Assembly: GCA_016926805.1 (NCBI GenBank)
Contig: JAFGNV010000059.1
Location: forward strand, 1-64,000
Source: Anaerolineae bacterium
GTDB lineage: Bacteria > Chloroflexota > Anaerolineae > 4572-78 > J111
Direction: 5' to 3'
Length of the DNA: 64,000 bases
Shown here: positions 1 through 9,079 of the stretch, one piece after another
How positions within the stretch are numbered: the first letter of the stretch is position 1
Layout of the letters: every line of letters starts with the position of its first letter
The notes under the pieces: model-generated
Told to the model about the DNA's origin: nothing
Database searches by the model: none
The model's input: the letters and a program-made list of their open reading frames with translations, nothing else
Translations under genes and position numbers: made by a program

Positions 1-56
1 TATAGGGGATTCTTCACTCCGCTTCGCTTCGTTCAGAATGACATGCGTAAGTCCTG
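1..56. repeat. Right end of a truncated inverted-repeat element
   Basis: The first bases contain a segment ending in TGCGTAAGTCCT (44-55). The same end occurs in the complete inverted-repeat element at 58852-58996 (AACTGCGTAAGTCCTAA). The inner part, with 'TTCAGAATGACAT', also resembles the inner arm of that element ('CTCGAAATGACAT'). The left half would lie outside the window. It is a non-coding, MITE-like fragment. Confidence 0.5.
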
Positions 57-91
57 ATAAGCTTATTTGGGAACAACTCTTTTACTCAGTT

Positions 92-1573
92 TCAGCCCAA
101 ATGGCGCATGTCGCACACCTTGCGGAAATGATAACCGTAAATGGCCAGCGTTACGGCCAGGGGAAACAGGGTGGGGCGGCGAAAAAGCGTCCAGACCAAG
201 AGCTTCCAATAGTGGACCCGCTCCCGGCCAATAATGCCCAGCCGGTAAATGGAGCGGAAAAAGGCCAGGAGGTATTGCGGCTGGGGAGCCGTTCGGATTT
301 TTGGCAGTTTGTACTGACGCAGAAAGGTTCTGACTCGCTGGTAATAATGCTCCGGCGCATAAATATGGTCCAGGATACTTTTGTATCCCTCGTGCAGCAG
401 GTCAAGATTCATTTTAGGGATGATGTTGGTGGTGCCGTCCACATTATCCCCCGACCCGAATTCCAGTAAACGTCCCTCCTGCTTCAACCGCTCGTATAGC
501 CGGGTGCCGGGAGGGGCTTGCAGCAAGCCCACCATCGCCGTGACAATGCCGCTTTTTTGAATAAAGTCAATCTGGCGCTGGAAGATGGAGGGCTGGTCAC
601 TGTCAAAACCAACAATAAACCCGCCCTGTACCTGCAAACCGGCCCGCTGAATCCGTTGTACGTCTGCAACCAGGTCGCGGTTTTTATTTTGATTTTTACT
701 ACATTCGGCCAGGCTCTCTTCGTCGGGCGTTTCAATGCCGATGAAGACGGTGTTAAAGCCGGCCTCAACCATCAGTTGAATCAGTTCCTCATCGTCGGCC
801 ACATTGATGGAAATCTCCGTAAAAAACGGTATCCCCACCCTATGTTTCTGCCATTCAATTAACGCCGGTAATAACTCGGTTTTGAGATACCGTTTATTGC
901 CAATCAGGTTGTCATCCACAAAAAAAACGTTCCCGCGCCAGCCCTGGTGATAAAGACCATCCAGTTCGGCAATAATCTGCTGCGAGGTTTTGACGCGAGG
1001 CCGGTGGCCAAACAATGCGGTTACATTGCAAAAATCGCAATTGTAAGGACAACCCCGCGAGAATTGAATACACATCGAAGCGTATTGGCGCAGGTCAACC
1101 AAATCCCATTGTGGAATCGGCGTTTCTTGAATGTCGGCAAACTCGGCGGAGGTATAGAGCCGTTGGGGACAGCCCCGGGCTAAATCATCTAGAAATAACG
1201 GCAAGGTCACTTCGGCTTCATTCAACACAAAATGGTCAACATCGGGGAATTGTTCGTATTCGCTCACAAAGAGCGGCCCACCGGCCACAATTTTGACGCC
1301 TGTCTCCCGGCAACGGGCCGCGATCTGGTGGGCCGAGTTGCGCTGCACGGTCATGCCGCTGATAAAGGCGTAATCAGCCCAGACCAAGTCGGCTTCGGTG
1401 AGCCGGGTTACGTTCACATCAACCAGCCGCTTATTCCACTCCGGTGGCAGCATCGCGGCCACGGTTAATAATCCCAGCGGCGGGAAAGAGGATTTTTTGC
1501 GAACAAATTTCAGGGCATGCTTAAAACTCCAGAATGTATCTGGAAACTCGGGATAGATTAACAGAATATTCAT
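92..1573 (-). CDS. B12-binding domain radical SAM protein
   Basis: Likely an anaerobic radical-SAM enzyme of the cobalamin-binding class; substrate unknown. The 493-residue protein opens with a Rossmann-like B12-binding region (about residues 1-140, starting MNILLIYPEFPDTFW) and then the radical SAM core with the CxxxCxxC cluster ligands C175, C179 and C182 (SRGCPYNCDFC). A C-terminal extension follows (about 370-493), with hydrophobic stretches near the end. The general layout matches B12-radical-SAM proteins with a DUF4070-type tail (family knowledge). The ATG at 1573 is chosen because AAGGAG lies just upstream of it; an in-frame extension reaches 1681 but has no such signal. The gene stands alone and runs divergently from the kinase gene at 2058. 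Confidence 0.85.
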   Translation of the reverse strand: MNILLIYPEFPDTFWSFKHALKFVRKKSSFPPLGLLTVAAMLPPEWNKRLVDVNVTRLTEADLVWADYAFISGMTVQRNSAHQIAARCRETGVKIVAGGPLFVSEYEQFPDVDHFVLNEAEVTLPLFLDDLARGCPQRLYTSAEFADIQETPIPQWDLVDLRQYASMCIQFSRGCPYNCDFCNVTALFGHRPRVKTSQQIIAELDGLYHQGWRGNVFFVDDNLIGNKRYLKTELLPALIEWQKHRVGIPFFTEISINVADDEELIQLMVEAGFNTVFIGIETPDEESLAECSKNQNKNRDLVADVQRIQRAGLQVQGGFIVGFDSDQPSIFQRQIDFIQKSGIVTAMVGLLQAPPGTRLYERLKQEGRLLEFGSGDNVDGTTNIIPKMNLDLLHEGYKSILDHIYAPEHYYQRVRTFLRQYKLPKIRTAPQPQYLLAFFRSIYRLGIIGRERVHYWKLLVWTLFRRPTLFPLAVTLAIYGYHFRKVCDMRHLG

Positions 1574-1688
1574 TGGGCTTTTCTCCTTCAAGAGTCTGGG
1601 GTGACAAATGTAATTCCACGATTGTCGAGACCTCAACCGAACAGGATCGACAGCATCATAGAACCAAAACGCTGAACGCATAACAATC

Positions 1689-1760
1689 TATACTCAACAG
1701 CATTAAAAAGTAACAAGATTCTCTGCGGATTTGTGTTATTTTATGACGCTGTTGAGTATA
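1689..1760. repeat. Inverted repeat pair, possible MITE remnant
   Basis: TATACTCAACAGC (1689-1701) and its exact reverse complement GCTGTTGAGTATA (1748-1760) face each other across 46 bases. Similarity continues imperfectly inward (TTAAAAAGTAACA against a matching inner arm). There is no target duplication or T-tract, so it may be a small palindromic element or a structured promoter region. Confidence 0.5.
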
Positions 1761-1993
1761 TGTATGTTACGAAAAAGGGGGGCGTTTGTTTTATTGTATC
1801 ACGTTTGTCCGTTCCTGTTCGCCTCTTGCTTGACCATAACCGTCGCAAATTGGGTATTATCTGTGAAAATCCATAATTTTCGGGATTTTTAGGGTTTTTA
1901 GGGCTTGTTGCTTGCGTTGCCGGGAAATTGGGCTTACTATAGTGCCTAACCCGTGACATTCTTGTATATTTAGCAAGAAAATCTGCGAAGGTA

Positions 1994-2044
1994 GCAACGC
2001 GACCTTGTTAGCGATGCGACCTTGTTAGCAACGCGACCTTGTCC
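1994..2044 (+). repeat. Three 17-bp tandem repeats upstream of the kinase gene
   Basis: Three adjacent 17-bp units (1994-2010, 2011-2027, 2028-2044) share the core GCGACCTTGT, with the variants GCAAC and GCGAT at the front. The array ends 13 bases before the start codon at 2058, so it sits in the 5' leader or promoter of the two-component operon. Confidence 0.75.
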
Positions 2045-2057
2045 GGGTTAGGATCTG

Positions 2058-4160
2058 ATGAAACATTTAGGGTTAGATTTCCGCAGCTTACCCGTCCAAA
2101 TTATTTTGAGCTTCGCCGCCTTGGTGTTGCTCACGGCGATTGCCGTGGGGTTACCGGCTATCTGGTTGATGCACAATCAGCTTGAGCGCCAGGCCTGGGC
2201 GCAGGTAGAGCAGGGGTGTCGCGCCGCCCAGGCCCTCTACTCCGCCAAACAGATCGAATTGCTGAACCTGGCCACCTTGACCGCTCAACGTCCTACCCTC
2301 CGCGAACTACTGGCGCAAGGGGACCCGGCTTCGACGGCAGTTTATTTAAGCACTCTGCAAGCAGGCGCCGGGCTTGATCTGGTGCTTGTCTGCGATGACC
2401 GGCAGCAAGTATTCGCCTGGGCCGGGCAGATTCCTTCGGGCACGCCGTGCGCCGTCCATACCCCGGTCGGTTTTCAGACCATGGTCATAGATAACCAGTT
2501 GCAGATATGGTTGTTGGCCACCCATCCCCTCGAGGCCGCCGAAACGTCGGCCCGGGTGATTACCGGCATCCACCTGAATGATGAGTTTGCAGCCCGGATG
2601 CACGCCGAAACCGGCCTGGAACATACCCTCCTGGTAGACAATCAGCCGCTCGTTACCAGCTTGGCCGACATCCGGGCAGCAACACGGCCCGTTCAGCCCG
2701 ATCTAAACGGCCAGGAGCAGCAAAGTATGTTCACGTCGGCCCGGGGCCAACCCTATTACGCCCGCAACTTTCCTCTTTCGCCGCCCTGGCAAAACAATTC
2801 ACTTCCCGGCACGCTGACGGCGGAAGTGTCTTTGGCTGTGGCCGGTATCACTGCCCCCCAGCAGGGGTTGGTGTGGACGCTTGTCGGCAGCATGGTGGTC
2901 GTGGCCCTTGTCGGTTCCGTCCTGGGGATATTCCTGGCCCGGCGAATTAGTCGGCCTCTGGCCCGCTTGAGCGAGGCGGCCATGGCGTTGAGCCAGGACC
3001 ACTTGGACTCACCGGCCCTCGAGATCGAGCCGTATGTCCGTGAGGTAGCATTGGTGGCTCAAGCCCTGGACAATGCTCGCATCGACTTGCAGCGCACCCT
3101 GAGCGAATTGCGTCGAGAAAAAGAATGGGCCGACCATCTCCTGGAAGCCATTGTCGAAGGGATTGTCACCCTGGACCAGCAGGGCCGGATTACCTTCTTC
3201 AGCCCGGGCGCAGAACGAATCACCGGCTGGCGGCAAAACGAAGCCCTCAACCGTTCTTGTGACGAGGTATTTCACGTGGCCGAAACCGACGAACCTTTCA
3301 GCCAGTTCATTCCCCCGCCAGGTCGGCGCCAGAAAGTTACCCTGGAACTGGCCGACGGGCGCCACGTTACCTTGGCCATCACCGGCGCGCAACTGATGCC
3401 TCCCGACACCGACGACACCCGGGTGGCCCTGGTATTGCGTGATGTCAGCCAGGCTGAGACCATGCACCGGATTCTGGGACACTTTTTGGCCAACATTGCC
3501 CACGAATTTCGCACGCCGTTGTCGGCGCTGGCCGCTTCGGTGGAACTGTTGTTGGATCAGGCCCCGGACCTCAGCCCGGACGAACTGCAAGAATTGCTCG
3601 TCTCGTTGCATTTGGGTATTCTGGGGTTGCAAACGTTGGTCGATAACCTGTTGGAAAGCGCCAGTATCGAGGCAGGACGTTTTCAGGTGAAAACGCGTCC
3701 GGCCAATCTGGGCAAAATTGTGGCCGAAGCCATTCGTTTGATGCAACCCTTGCTCGACAAACACGGTCAGTGGCTGGTGCTGGATCTGCCGGTTGACATC
3801 CCGGTGGTACGGGCCGACTCACGGCGCACGGTGCAGGTGCTGGTTAACCTCATTTCCAACGCCAGCCGGTACGGCCCCGATGAGGCCGAAATCACCATCG
3901 GCGCCAGCGTAGACAATGGCCGGGTTAAGATAACTGTTGCCGATCGGGGCGAAGGTATTTCGCCCGAGCATCGCGGCGACTTGTTTCGCCGTTTCTTCTC
4001 TCTCGGTTCGGGTGGTGATAAGAGCCAATACGGAGTAGGGTTGGGTCTCTCGGTAGTAAAAGCAGTGATTGAGGCTGAGGATGGTCAGGTTGGAGTTGAC
4101 GACCGGCCCGGCGGCGGGTCGATTTTTTGGTTTACTTTGCCGGTGGAGCAAGAGGGATGA
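2058..4160 (+). CDS. Sensor histidine kinase, PhoR-like (HAMP-PAS-HisKA-HATPase)
   Basis: Membrane sensor kinase of 700 residues that phosphorylates the regulator encoded just after it. In order: TM1 (about 14-38), an extracytoplasmic sensor region (about 39-270), TM2 (about 275-297), HAMP (about 295-350), PAS (about 355-470), HisKA with phospho-acceptor H482 in AHEFRTPL, and a HATPase domain with N-, G1- and G2-box motifs ([23 protein letters not shown]). The stop codon overlaps the regulator start (ATGA), showing translational coupling. The phosphate role is inferred from the neighbouring Pho box array and pst genes. The large extracytoplasmic domain differs from E. coli PhoR, which has almost none. 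The tandem repeats at 1994-2044 sit in its leader. Confidence 0.85.
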   Translation: MKHLGLDFRSLPVQIILSFAALVLLTAIAVGLPAIWLMHNQLERQAWAQVEQGCRAAQALYSAKQIELLNLATLTAQRPTLRELLAQGDPASTAVYLSTLQAGAGLDLVLVCDDRQQVFAWAGQIPSGTPCAVHTPVGFQTMVIDNQLQIWLLATHPLEAAETSARVITGIHLNDEFAARMHAETGLEHTLLVDNQPLVTSLADIRAATRPVQPDLNGQEQQSMFTSARGQPYYARNFPLSPPWQNNSLPGTLTAEVSLAVAGITAPQQGLVWTLVGSMVVVALVGSVLGIFLARRISRPLARLSEAAMALSQDHLDSPALEIEPYVREVALVAQALDNARIDLQRTLSELRREKEWADHLLEAIVEGIVTLDQQGRITFFSPGAERITGWRQNEALNRSCDEVFHVAETDEPFSQFIPPPGRRQKVTLELADGRHVTLAITGAQLMPPDTDDTRVALVLRDVSQAETMHRILGHFLANIAHEFRTPLSALAASVELLLDQAPDLSPDELQELLVSLHLGILGLQTLVDNLLESASIEAGRFQVKTRPANLGKIVAEAIRLMQPLLDKHGQWLVLDLPVDIPVVRADSRRTVQVLVNLISNASRYGPDEAEITIGASVDNGRVKITVADRGEGISPEHRGDLFRRFFSLGSGGDKSQYGVGLGLSVVKAVIEAEDGQVGVDDRPGGGSIFWFTLPVEQEG

Positions 4161-4870
4161 AAGCACTGGTGGTAGATGATGATCGGGTTCTGGCCGATGT
4201 AGTGGCCTTCACCTTGCGTCGCGAAGGTTTTGAAGTAACCAAGGTTTACGATGGCGAGGCTGCTCTTGGCGAATGGACCAGAGACCAGCCCGACCTCATC
4301 GTATTGGATGTCAACTTGCCCAAACTTGATGGCTTTGCCGTGTGCCAGCAAATCCGCCAGCAGGATGACACGCCCATTCTCTTACTCACCGTACGCGATG
4401 AAGAAGATGACATTGTGCGCGGACTGGAGTTGGGCGCCGACGACTACATCACCAAACCTTTTAGCCCGCGCCAACTTGTCGCCCGCGCCCAGGCGGTGCT
4501 GCGTCGAGCCGGGAAAAAGGCAGCTCCGGCAATTCGACAGGTTGGCCAGTTAATGCTCGATCCCAGCCGGCGCGAGATTCGGCAGGGCCAGGAGGGCGAA
4601 GCGATCTCGCTCACCCCCCTCGAGAATCAACTGCTGGATTACCTGATGCTAAACGTGGGTCACGTGCTCACTACCGAAGCCATTATCGAGCACGTTTGGG
4701 GGCTAGAAGGCGGCGACCGTGACATGCTTCGCCAACTGGTCCGCCGTTTGCGAAGAAAAATTGCCCAAACTGCGCCCGAGACAGATGCAGCCGAAGCCAA
4801 ACAGATACCCCATATTGAAACCATCCCCGGTTTGGGCTATGGGCTGAGCGTAGACCCCGAAAAAGCGTAA
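4157..4870 (+). CDS. phoB: Response regulator, OmpR/PhoB family
   Basis: Two-component transcription factor of 237 residues. The N-terminal receiver domain (about 1-120) has the acidic pair DDD near residue 8, the phospho-acceptor Asp in [11 protein letters not shown], and the conserved Lys in ADDYITKPF. The C-terminal winged helix (about 135-235) has the [12 protein letters not shown] and RRKI features of the OmpR/PhoB family. The start at 4157 overlaps the kinase stop; a longer in-frame start at 4127 would lie inside the kinase gene. A Pho-box-like array begins 26 bases after this gene, and pst genes follow, so PhoB is the best label. The symbol rests on context as well as family. Confidence 0.8.
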   Translation: MKALVVDDDRVLADVVAFTLRREGFEVTKVYDGEAALGEWTRDQPDLIVLDVNLPKLDGFAVCQQIRQQDDTPILLLTVRDEEDDIVRGLELGADDYITKPFSPRQLVARAQAVLRRAGKKAAPAIRQVGQLMLDPSRREIRQGQEGEAISLTPLENQLLDYLMLNVGHVLTTEAIIEHVWGLEGGDRDMLRQLVRRLRRKIAQTAPETDAAEAKQIPHIETIPGLGYGLSVDPEKA

Positions 4871-4895
4871 CCACCCCACGCGTTTATCCTCATTT

Positions 4896-4936
4896 TTGTC
4901 ACAACTTTGTCACAACTTCATCACGGTTTTTGTCAT
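4896..4936 (+). promoter_or_regulatory. Pho box array (four 7-bp repeats, 11-12 bp period)
   Basis: TTGTCAC at 4896, TTGTCAC at 4907, TCATCAC at 4918 and TTGTCAT at 4930 lie 11, 11 and 12 bases apart. The known PhoB site is a pair of 7-bp direct repeats (CTGTCAT type) with 11-bp periodicity, so this equals two adjacent Pho boxes. A -10-like TAAAGT (4953-4958) follows about one turn downstream, the arrangement seen in PhoB-activated promoters where the box replaces the -35 element. Confidence 0.8.
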
Positions 4937-4952
4937 CTCCCCCGCTTACACT

Positions 4953-4958
4953 TAAAGT
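4953..4958 (+). promoter_or_regulatory. Candidate -10 element of the Pho-controlled promoter
   Basis: TAAAGT lies 16 bases after the last Pho repeat. A transcript starting near 4965 would have a short leader, which favours translation from the ATG at 4981 over any upstream start. Confidence 0.45.
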
Positions 4959-4980
4959 ATCAGAGGTGGAGATGACCTTG

Positions 4981-6012
4981 ATGAAGGCATTTAACGCTTA
5001 CCCAACTCAACACTTAACCATCGACGACCTGATCGTGAATCGCAAGGTGGCCCAACGCCTGCCGCCAGCGGTGGCGTTTCGCTATCATGCCTTGCCCATT
5101 GCCAAGGACAACGATCACATCACCGTGGCCATGGCCAACCCCTGCGACATGATTGCCCGGGAGGCCATTGCCGTCAGTTTGGGCATGCAGCCTTACGTGG
5201 TGCAGGGCAATCAGGCCATGATTGACCAACAATTGGCCGAAATTTGGCCCGACAAGGCCCACCAGCCTATTTTGAACATATTGATCTATCACCAGGACAG
5301 CCCCATTGCCGATGAAATAAAAGACTATGCCCGGTATTTAGGCAATCTACTGAACGGCCAGCTCAGCTATTTCCAACTGGGCGATAACGATAATGAAACC
5401 GCTGGTTTTAGCGAACTGGTGGATGAAGCAAACTGCAATCAAGACCTGGTGATTTTTGGCGAGCCGGATCAATCCCTGGTCAAGCGGATTTTGTCCGGAC
5501 CGGCAGGTATCAAAGCCGCCGAGCGACTGTCCACTTCGGTGCTGGTTGCCCGGCAACCCCGCTGGCCACTAAAAAAGATTCTGCTGGTGACCCGGGGTTA
5601 TGAAACGGACAACACCGCTGTCGACTGGCTGGTGCGTTTGGCTCAACCCAGCCACGCGATTACCATCGTGTTGGCCCTGGTGCCGCCCTCACCGGCCATG
5701 TACCAACGAGCAGCTACCTACATGCCCCACGGGTTGGTAGACTGGCTGGCCACCGACACCCCGTTGGGGCATCAAGTGCGCCAGATAGCGCACCAATTGA
5801 CCAATTGGGAGGTTGATGGCAGGCTGCACTTTCGTCAGGGTTCACCCAGCCAGCAGATTCAGCGAGAGTTGGCCGAAGAGGATTACGATTTAATTGTAAT
5901 TGCTGCCGACCCAAACGATTGGTGGCTGCGGCGGCTTTTGGGCGAGGTGGTCAATCCGTTATTGCACAAGGCGGATCGACCGGTGCTCATTGCTAAACCA
6001 ACAATTTCATAG
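4981..6012 (+). CDS. MshEN-like domain fused to universal stress protein domain
   Basis: Probably a soluble nucleotide-binding stress or signalling protein, 343 residues. The N-terminal part (about 20-100; RLPPAVAFRYHALPIA ... ITVAMANPCD) resembles the GspE/MshE N-terminal domain, some members of which bind c-di-GMP. The rest (about 105-343) is USP-like, with a C-terminal half starting LKKILLVTRGYE and ending DRPVLIAKP. The USP ATP motif is altered (LLGEVVNPLL in place of the usual G-S/T pair). Start: TTG 4930 lies inside the Pho box and is rejected. ATG 4972 is only 2-3 bases from GAGGTGG. ATG 4981 has a workable spacing. A strong terminator follows at 6168. Confidence 0.65.
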   Translation: MKAFNAYPTQHLTIDDLIVNRKVAQRLPPAVAFRYHALPIAKDNDHITVAMANPCDMIAREAIAVSLGMQPYVVQGNQAMIDQQLAEIWPDKAHQPILNILIYHQDSPIADEIKDYARYLGNLLNGQLSYFQLGDNDNETAGFSELVDEANCNQDLVIFGEPDQSLVKRILSGPAGIKAAERLSTSVLVARQPRWPLKKILLVTRGYETDNTAVDWLVRLAQPSHAITIVLALVPPSPAMYQRAATYMPHGLVDWLATDTPLGHQVRQIAHQLTNWEVDGRLHFRQGSPSQQIQRELAEEDYDLIVIAADPNDWWLRRLLGEVVNPLLHKADRPVLIAKPTIS

Positions 6013-6167
6013 AGAATTTCTGTCGCTTAATCGGTCCACACATCCTCGTACCAGATCGAGCGGGGGATCCAACATTTGGGGTGTATCTCGTCGTTGAGAG
6101 GGGCGCCTTCCGACCCTAACCCGTCAGCTAACCCCGTCAGCAGTGGAAGGGACAGGTCTGCTCTTGT

Positions 6168-6200
6168 AAAAAGACCGCAGAACTGTCTGAGGTCTTTTTT
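6168..6200 (+). terminator. Intrinsic terminator, possible attenuator before pstS
   Basis: AAAAAGACC (6168-6176) pairs with GGTCTTTTT (6191-6199). Inside, CAGA pairs with TCTG around a 4-base loop, and a T-run follows. A competing upstream copy of GGTCT (6155-6159) could pair with AGACC (6172-6176) and disrupt the hairpin, so attenuation of pstS is possible. Confidence 0.8.
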
Positions 6201-6253
6201 GTATCTCTCAAAAATATGATCTAAATCTCGGTGAAAATCTGGAGGAATAGAAA

Positions 6254-7216
6254 ATGAGAAAGACTTTGGGGTTCACCCTGGTACTCCTAATTCTGTCAAG
6301 CCTTACTTTGAGTCTGAGCGGTTGTGGTTCAGCCCAAATGCAGGCCCAGAGCGGCACAATTACAATTTCCGGGGCCTGGGCGCTGTATCCGATGGTGATT
6401 CGCTGGAGCGAGGTTTATCAGGAAGCACACCCCGACGTTCGTTTTGACATCTCGGCAGGCGGCGCGGGCAAAGGAATGGCCGATGCCCTGGCCAACGCCG
6501 TAGACATCGGCATGGTTTCTCGCGAAATTTACCCGGAGGAAATTGAGAAAGGCGCCTTCTGGGTGTCGGTCACCAAAGATGCCGTGTTCCTCACGGTCAA
6601 CGAGCAGAACCCGGTTTGGGAAGACATCCACCGGCAGGGCGTGACCCAGGAAACTCTCATTGGCATCTACATCACCGGCGAGATAACCACTTGGGGGCAG
6701 GTGGTGGGCCGGCCCGAGGTCACCGACCCGATCCATGTGTTCACTCGCTCTGATGCGGCTGGCGCTCCGGCCACCTGGGCCGTTTTCCTGGGCGATAAAA
6801 AACAAGAAGACCTGCTGGGGGTGGGTGTTTACGGCGATCCTGGCGTATTGGATGCGGTGATCAAAGACCCGCTGGGTATCGGCTACAACAACCTGAATTA
6901 TGCCTTTGACGCTGACACCGGCCAGCCTGTAGTTGGCGCACGGGTGGCTCCACTTGATGTGAACAACAACGGCCAGGCCGACTCGGAAGAAATTTACGAT
7001 ACCAAAGTAGAGGCCGTTAAGGCTGTTGCCGAGGGGCATTATCCCTCACCCCCGGCCCGCGAACTGAATCTGGTGACTCAGGGCCAGCCTGATGGTTTGG
7101 AGAAAGAATTTATTGCCTGGATTCTCACCGATGGCCAAAAATACGTCGATGAGGTAGGCTATATTCCCCTGACCGCGCAACAGCTTGAGGCAGAGTTAAG
7201 CAAACTGGAGAAGTAA
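6254..7216 (+). CDS. pstS: Phosphate ABC transporter substrate-binding lipoprotein PstS
   Basis: Captures phosphate outside the membrane and delivers it to PstCA. The 320-residue protein has a lipoprotein signal peptide with lipobox LSGC (Cys24) and a PBP-like fold. It carries the phosphate-contact regions typical of PstS: ISGAWALYP, the Gly-rich SAGGAGKGMADA, and TRSDAAGAPATWAVF. GGAGGAA precedes the ATG. It is first in pstS-pstC-pstA-pstB, with 3 bases to pstC. The Pho box lies one gene upstream and a terminator intervenes, so pstS may also have its own promoter near TATGAT (6215-6220); no Pho box is visible there. Confidence 0.9.
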   Translation: MRKTLGFTLVLLILSSLTLSLSGCGSAQMQAQSGTITISGAWALYPMVIRWSEVYQEAHPDVRFDISAGGAGKGMADALANAVDIGMVSREIYPEEIEKGAFWVSVTKDAVFLTVNEQNPVWEDIHRQGVTQETLIGIYITGEITTWGQVVGRPEVTDPIHVFTRSDAAGAPATWAVFLGDKKQEDLLGVGVYGDPGVLDAVIKDPLGIGYNNLNYAFDADTGQPVVGARVAPLDVNNNGQADSEEIYDTKVEAVKAVAEGHYPSPPARELNLVTQGQPDGLEKEFIAWILTDGQKYVDEVGYIPLTAQQLEAELSKLEK

Positions 7217-7219
7217 AAA

Positions 7220-8203
7220 ATGCAAAAAACAATTGTTCTAGGCCAATATCGACAGCGTTTCAAAACCCGGCAATTTGGTGGGTGGGGACTAAGCCGACAC
7301 GCCAGAGACCGCCTGGGCAAATGGGTTATGGCCCTGCTGACCCTGTTGACCGGGTTGCTGGTGCCTGTGATTGCCCTGGCCCTGTATGTGCGTACCCAAC
7401 CCATCCTGGTGGTCAAGCCGATAACCGAACTGTTGTTTTCCAGCACCTGGCATCCGCTGCAAGGCGCGTTTGGTTTTTACCCGTTCATTATCGGCACGTT
7501 ATGGGTTACCGGCCTGTCTATGGTCATTGCTGTGCCGCCCTCTCTGTTAACGGCCATTTACCTGTCGGAGTATGCCTCGGAGCGGGTGCGGGGGCTGGTC
7601 AAACCGTTTATCGACCTGCTGGCCGGTATCCCCTCCGTTGTGTTTGGAATTTGGGGTGTTTTGGCGGTGGTGCCTTTTGTGGAACGAATCTCGCCGGTAT
7701 TGGGACGCTGGCTGGGGTTCATTCCTCTGTTCCGCAGCGACAACCCCACCGGTTATGGCGTGCTGGCCGGGAGTCTGGTGCTGGCGGTGATGGTCTTTCC
7801 CATCATCATTGCCGTGGCCGAGGAAGTGATTCGGGCGGTACCGCAGGGATTACGCGAAACATCGCTGGCGCTGGGGGCCACCCGCTGGCAAACCGTCAAG
7901 CATGTAGTGCTGCGATATTCGCTGGCCGGGGTGGTAGCCGCGGTGGTGCTGGGGTTCTCTCGCGCTTTTGGCGAAACCATGGCCGTGTTGATGGTAGTCG
8001 GCAATATTCCCAAAGTGCCCCACTCCATCTTTGATGCGGCTTATCCACTGACCGCCCTGATTGCCAACAACTACGGGGAGATGATGTCGATCCCCCTGTA
8101 TGATGCGGCTTTGCTGGGTGCGGCTTTAATTCTGCTGGTGGTGGTGCTGTTTTTCAACCTGATTTCCCGGTTGGTGTTGATGCGGCTCACCCGCCATGCA
8201 TAG
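7220..8203 (+). CDS. pstC: Phosphate ABC transporter permease PstC
   Basis: One of the two channel subunits for phosphate import, 327 residues. About six membrane segments are visible, starting near residue 38. The conserved cytoplasmic EAA loop that contacts PstB is VPQGLRETSLALGATRWQTV. It starts 3 bases after pstS, with its ribosome binding site (GGAGAAG) inside the pstS end, and is followed 10 bases later by pstA, so they are co-transcribed. The N-terminal tail of about 35 residues before TM1 is basic and longer than in many homologues. Confidence 0.92.
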   Translation: MQKTIVLGQYRQRFKTRQFGGWGLSRHARDRLGKWVMALLTLLTGLLVPVIALALYVRTQPILVVKPITELLFSSTWHPLQGAFGFYPFIIGTLWVTGLSMVIAVPPSLLTAIYLSEYASERVRGLVKPFIDLLAGIPSVVFGIWGVLAVVPFVERISPVLGRWLGFIPLFRSDNPTGYGVLAGSLVLAVMVFPIIIAVAEEVIRAVPQGLRETSLALGATRWQTVKHVVLRYSLAGVVAAVVLGFSRAFGETMAVLMVVGNIPKVPHSIFDAAYPLTALIANNYGEMMSIPLYDAALLGAALILLVVVLFFNLISRLVLMRLTRHA

Positions 8204-8213
8204 GACGTAACTC

Positions 8214-9062
8214 ATGAAAAAGCGCAAAGTAGAAGAAAATCTCTTTAAATTCTTAATGTTTGGCTCTATGTTGTTGGTATTGGGCAGTCTGGCCCTGATT
8301 CTGGGCACCATCATCTGGCGAGGACTTCCGTCCCTAAATTTGGCCATGCTTACTCAGACTCCTAAAGGCGGTTATTATCTGGGTAAAGAGGGCGGCATTT
8401 TGAACGCCATTGTCGGCTCGCTATATCTGGCCGGGGGTGCGACCCTCCTGGCTCTCTTGGTGAGCCTGCCGATTGCGCTGTACCTGCAAGTTTACGCCGC
8501 CCGTTCACGAATTGGCGAACTGGCCCGCCTGGCTCTGGACGTGCTTTGGGGTGTGCCCAGCATTGTTTATGGCGCGTTTGGGTTTACTTTGATGATCTGG
8601 CTGGGCATGCGGGCGTCGCTGTTGGGCGGTATTATTGCTCTGGCCCTGTTGGAGCTGCCCATTATGGTCCGGGGAATGGACGAAGCCATTGCGCTGGTAC
8701 CGTTTGCGCTCAAGGAAACATCGTATGCAATGGGAGCCACCCGCCTGGAAACCGCGCTGAAGGTAATTGTGCGCCAAACCGCGCCCGGCCTGCTGACGGC
8801 GGTGTTGTTGGCCTTTGGCCGCGGCATTGGCGATGCTGCCTCGGTGCTGTTTACCGCCGGTTACACCGATCGCCTGCCCGACTCCCTATTCAGCCCGGCA
8901 GCCTCGCTGCCGTTGGCTATCTTCTTTCAGTTAGGCACGCCTTTTCCGGCAGTGCAGGAACGAGCTTATGCCTCGGCGCTGGTGTTAACGGTGATGGTAC
9001 TCGGCCTCAGCCTGCTGGCGCGAAAATTGACCGGACGGTTGAACAAACACGTCATTCGGTAG
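8214..9062 (+). CDS. pstA: Phosphate ABC transporter permease PstA
   Basis: Second channel subunit of the Pst importer, 282 residues with about six membrane segments. The EAA loop is [19 protein letters not shown], and the C-terminal region ([15 protein letters not shown]) is typical of PstA. It lies between pstC (10 bases upstream) and pstB (17 bases downstream). Nothing is missing relative to the family length. Confidence 0.92.
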   Translation: MKKRKVEENLFKFLMFGSMLLVLGSLALILGTIIWRGLPSLNLAMLTQTPKGGYYLGKEGGILNAIVGSLYLAGGATLLALLVSLPIALYLQVYAARSRIGELARLALDVLWGVPSIVYGAFGFTLMIWLGMRASLLGGIIALALLELPIMVRGMDEAIALVPFALKETSYAMGATRLETALKVIVRQTAPGLLTAVLLAFGRGIGDAASVLFTAGYTDRLPDSLFSPAASLPLAIFFQLGTPFPAVQERAYASALVLTVMVLGLSLLARKLTGRLNKHVIR

Positions 9063-9079
9063 GTAAGGAGACAATAACC

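Larger units (their letters stand above)
1574..2057. other. Intergenic region between divergent genes
   Basis: This 484-base gap holds a 13-bp inverted repeat pair (1689-1760) and three 17-bp tandem repeats (1994-2044), listed separately. I see no further gene or confident terminator here. It must hold the promoters of both divergent genes, but I could not pick them with confidence. Confidence 0.6.

Noticed and set aside
3009-3764. Long open frame antisense to the sensor kinase
   Set aside because: It is a shadow of a GC-rich coding gene with no ribosome binding site and no recognisable protein features. The same holds for other antisense frames under pst, V-ATPase and ssnA genes.
4930-4932. 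TTG as start of the MshEN-USP gene
   Set aside because: It lies inside the last Pho repeat and has no ribosome binding site. A promoter just downstream could not transcribe it.
6120-6141. CCCGTCAGC direct repeats upstream of pstS as Pho box
   Set aside because: The spacing is 13 bases and the sequence fits the PhoB consensus poorly, unlike the array at 4896-4936.
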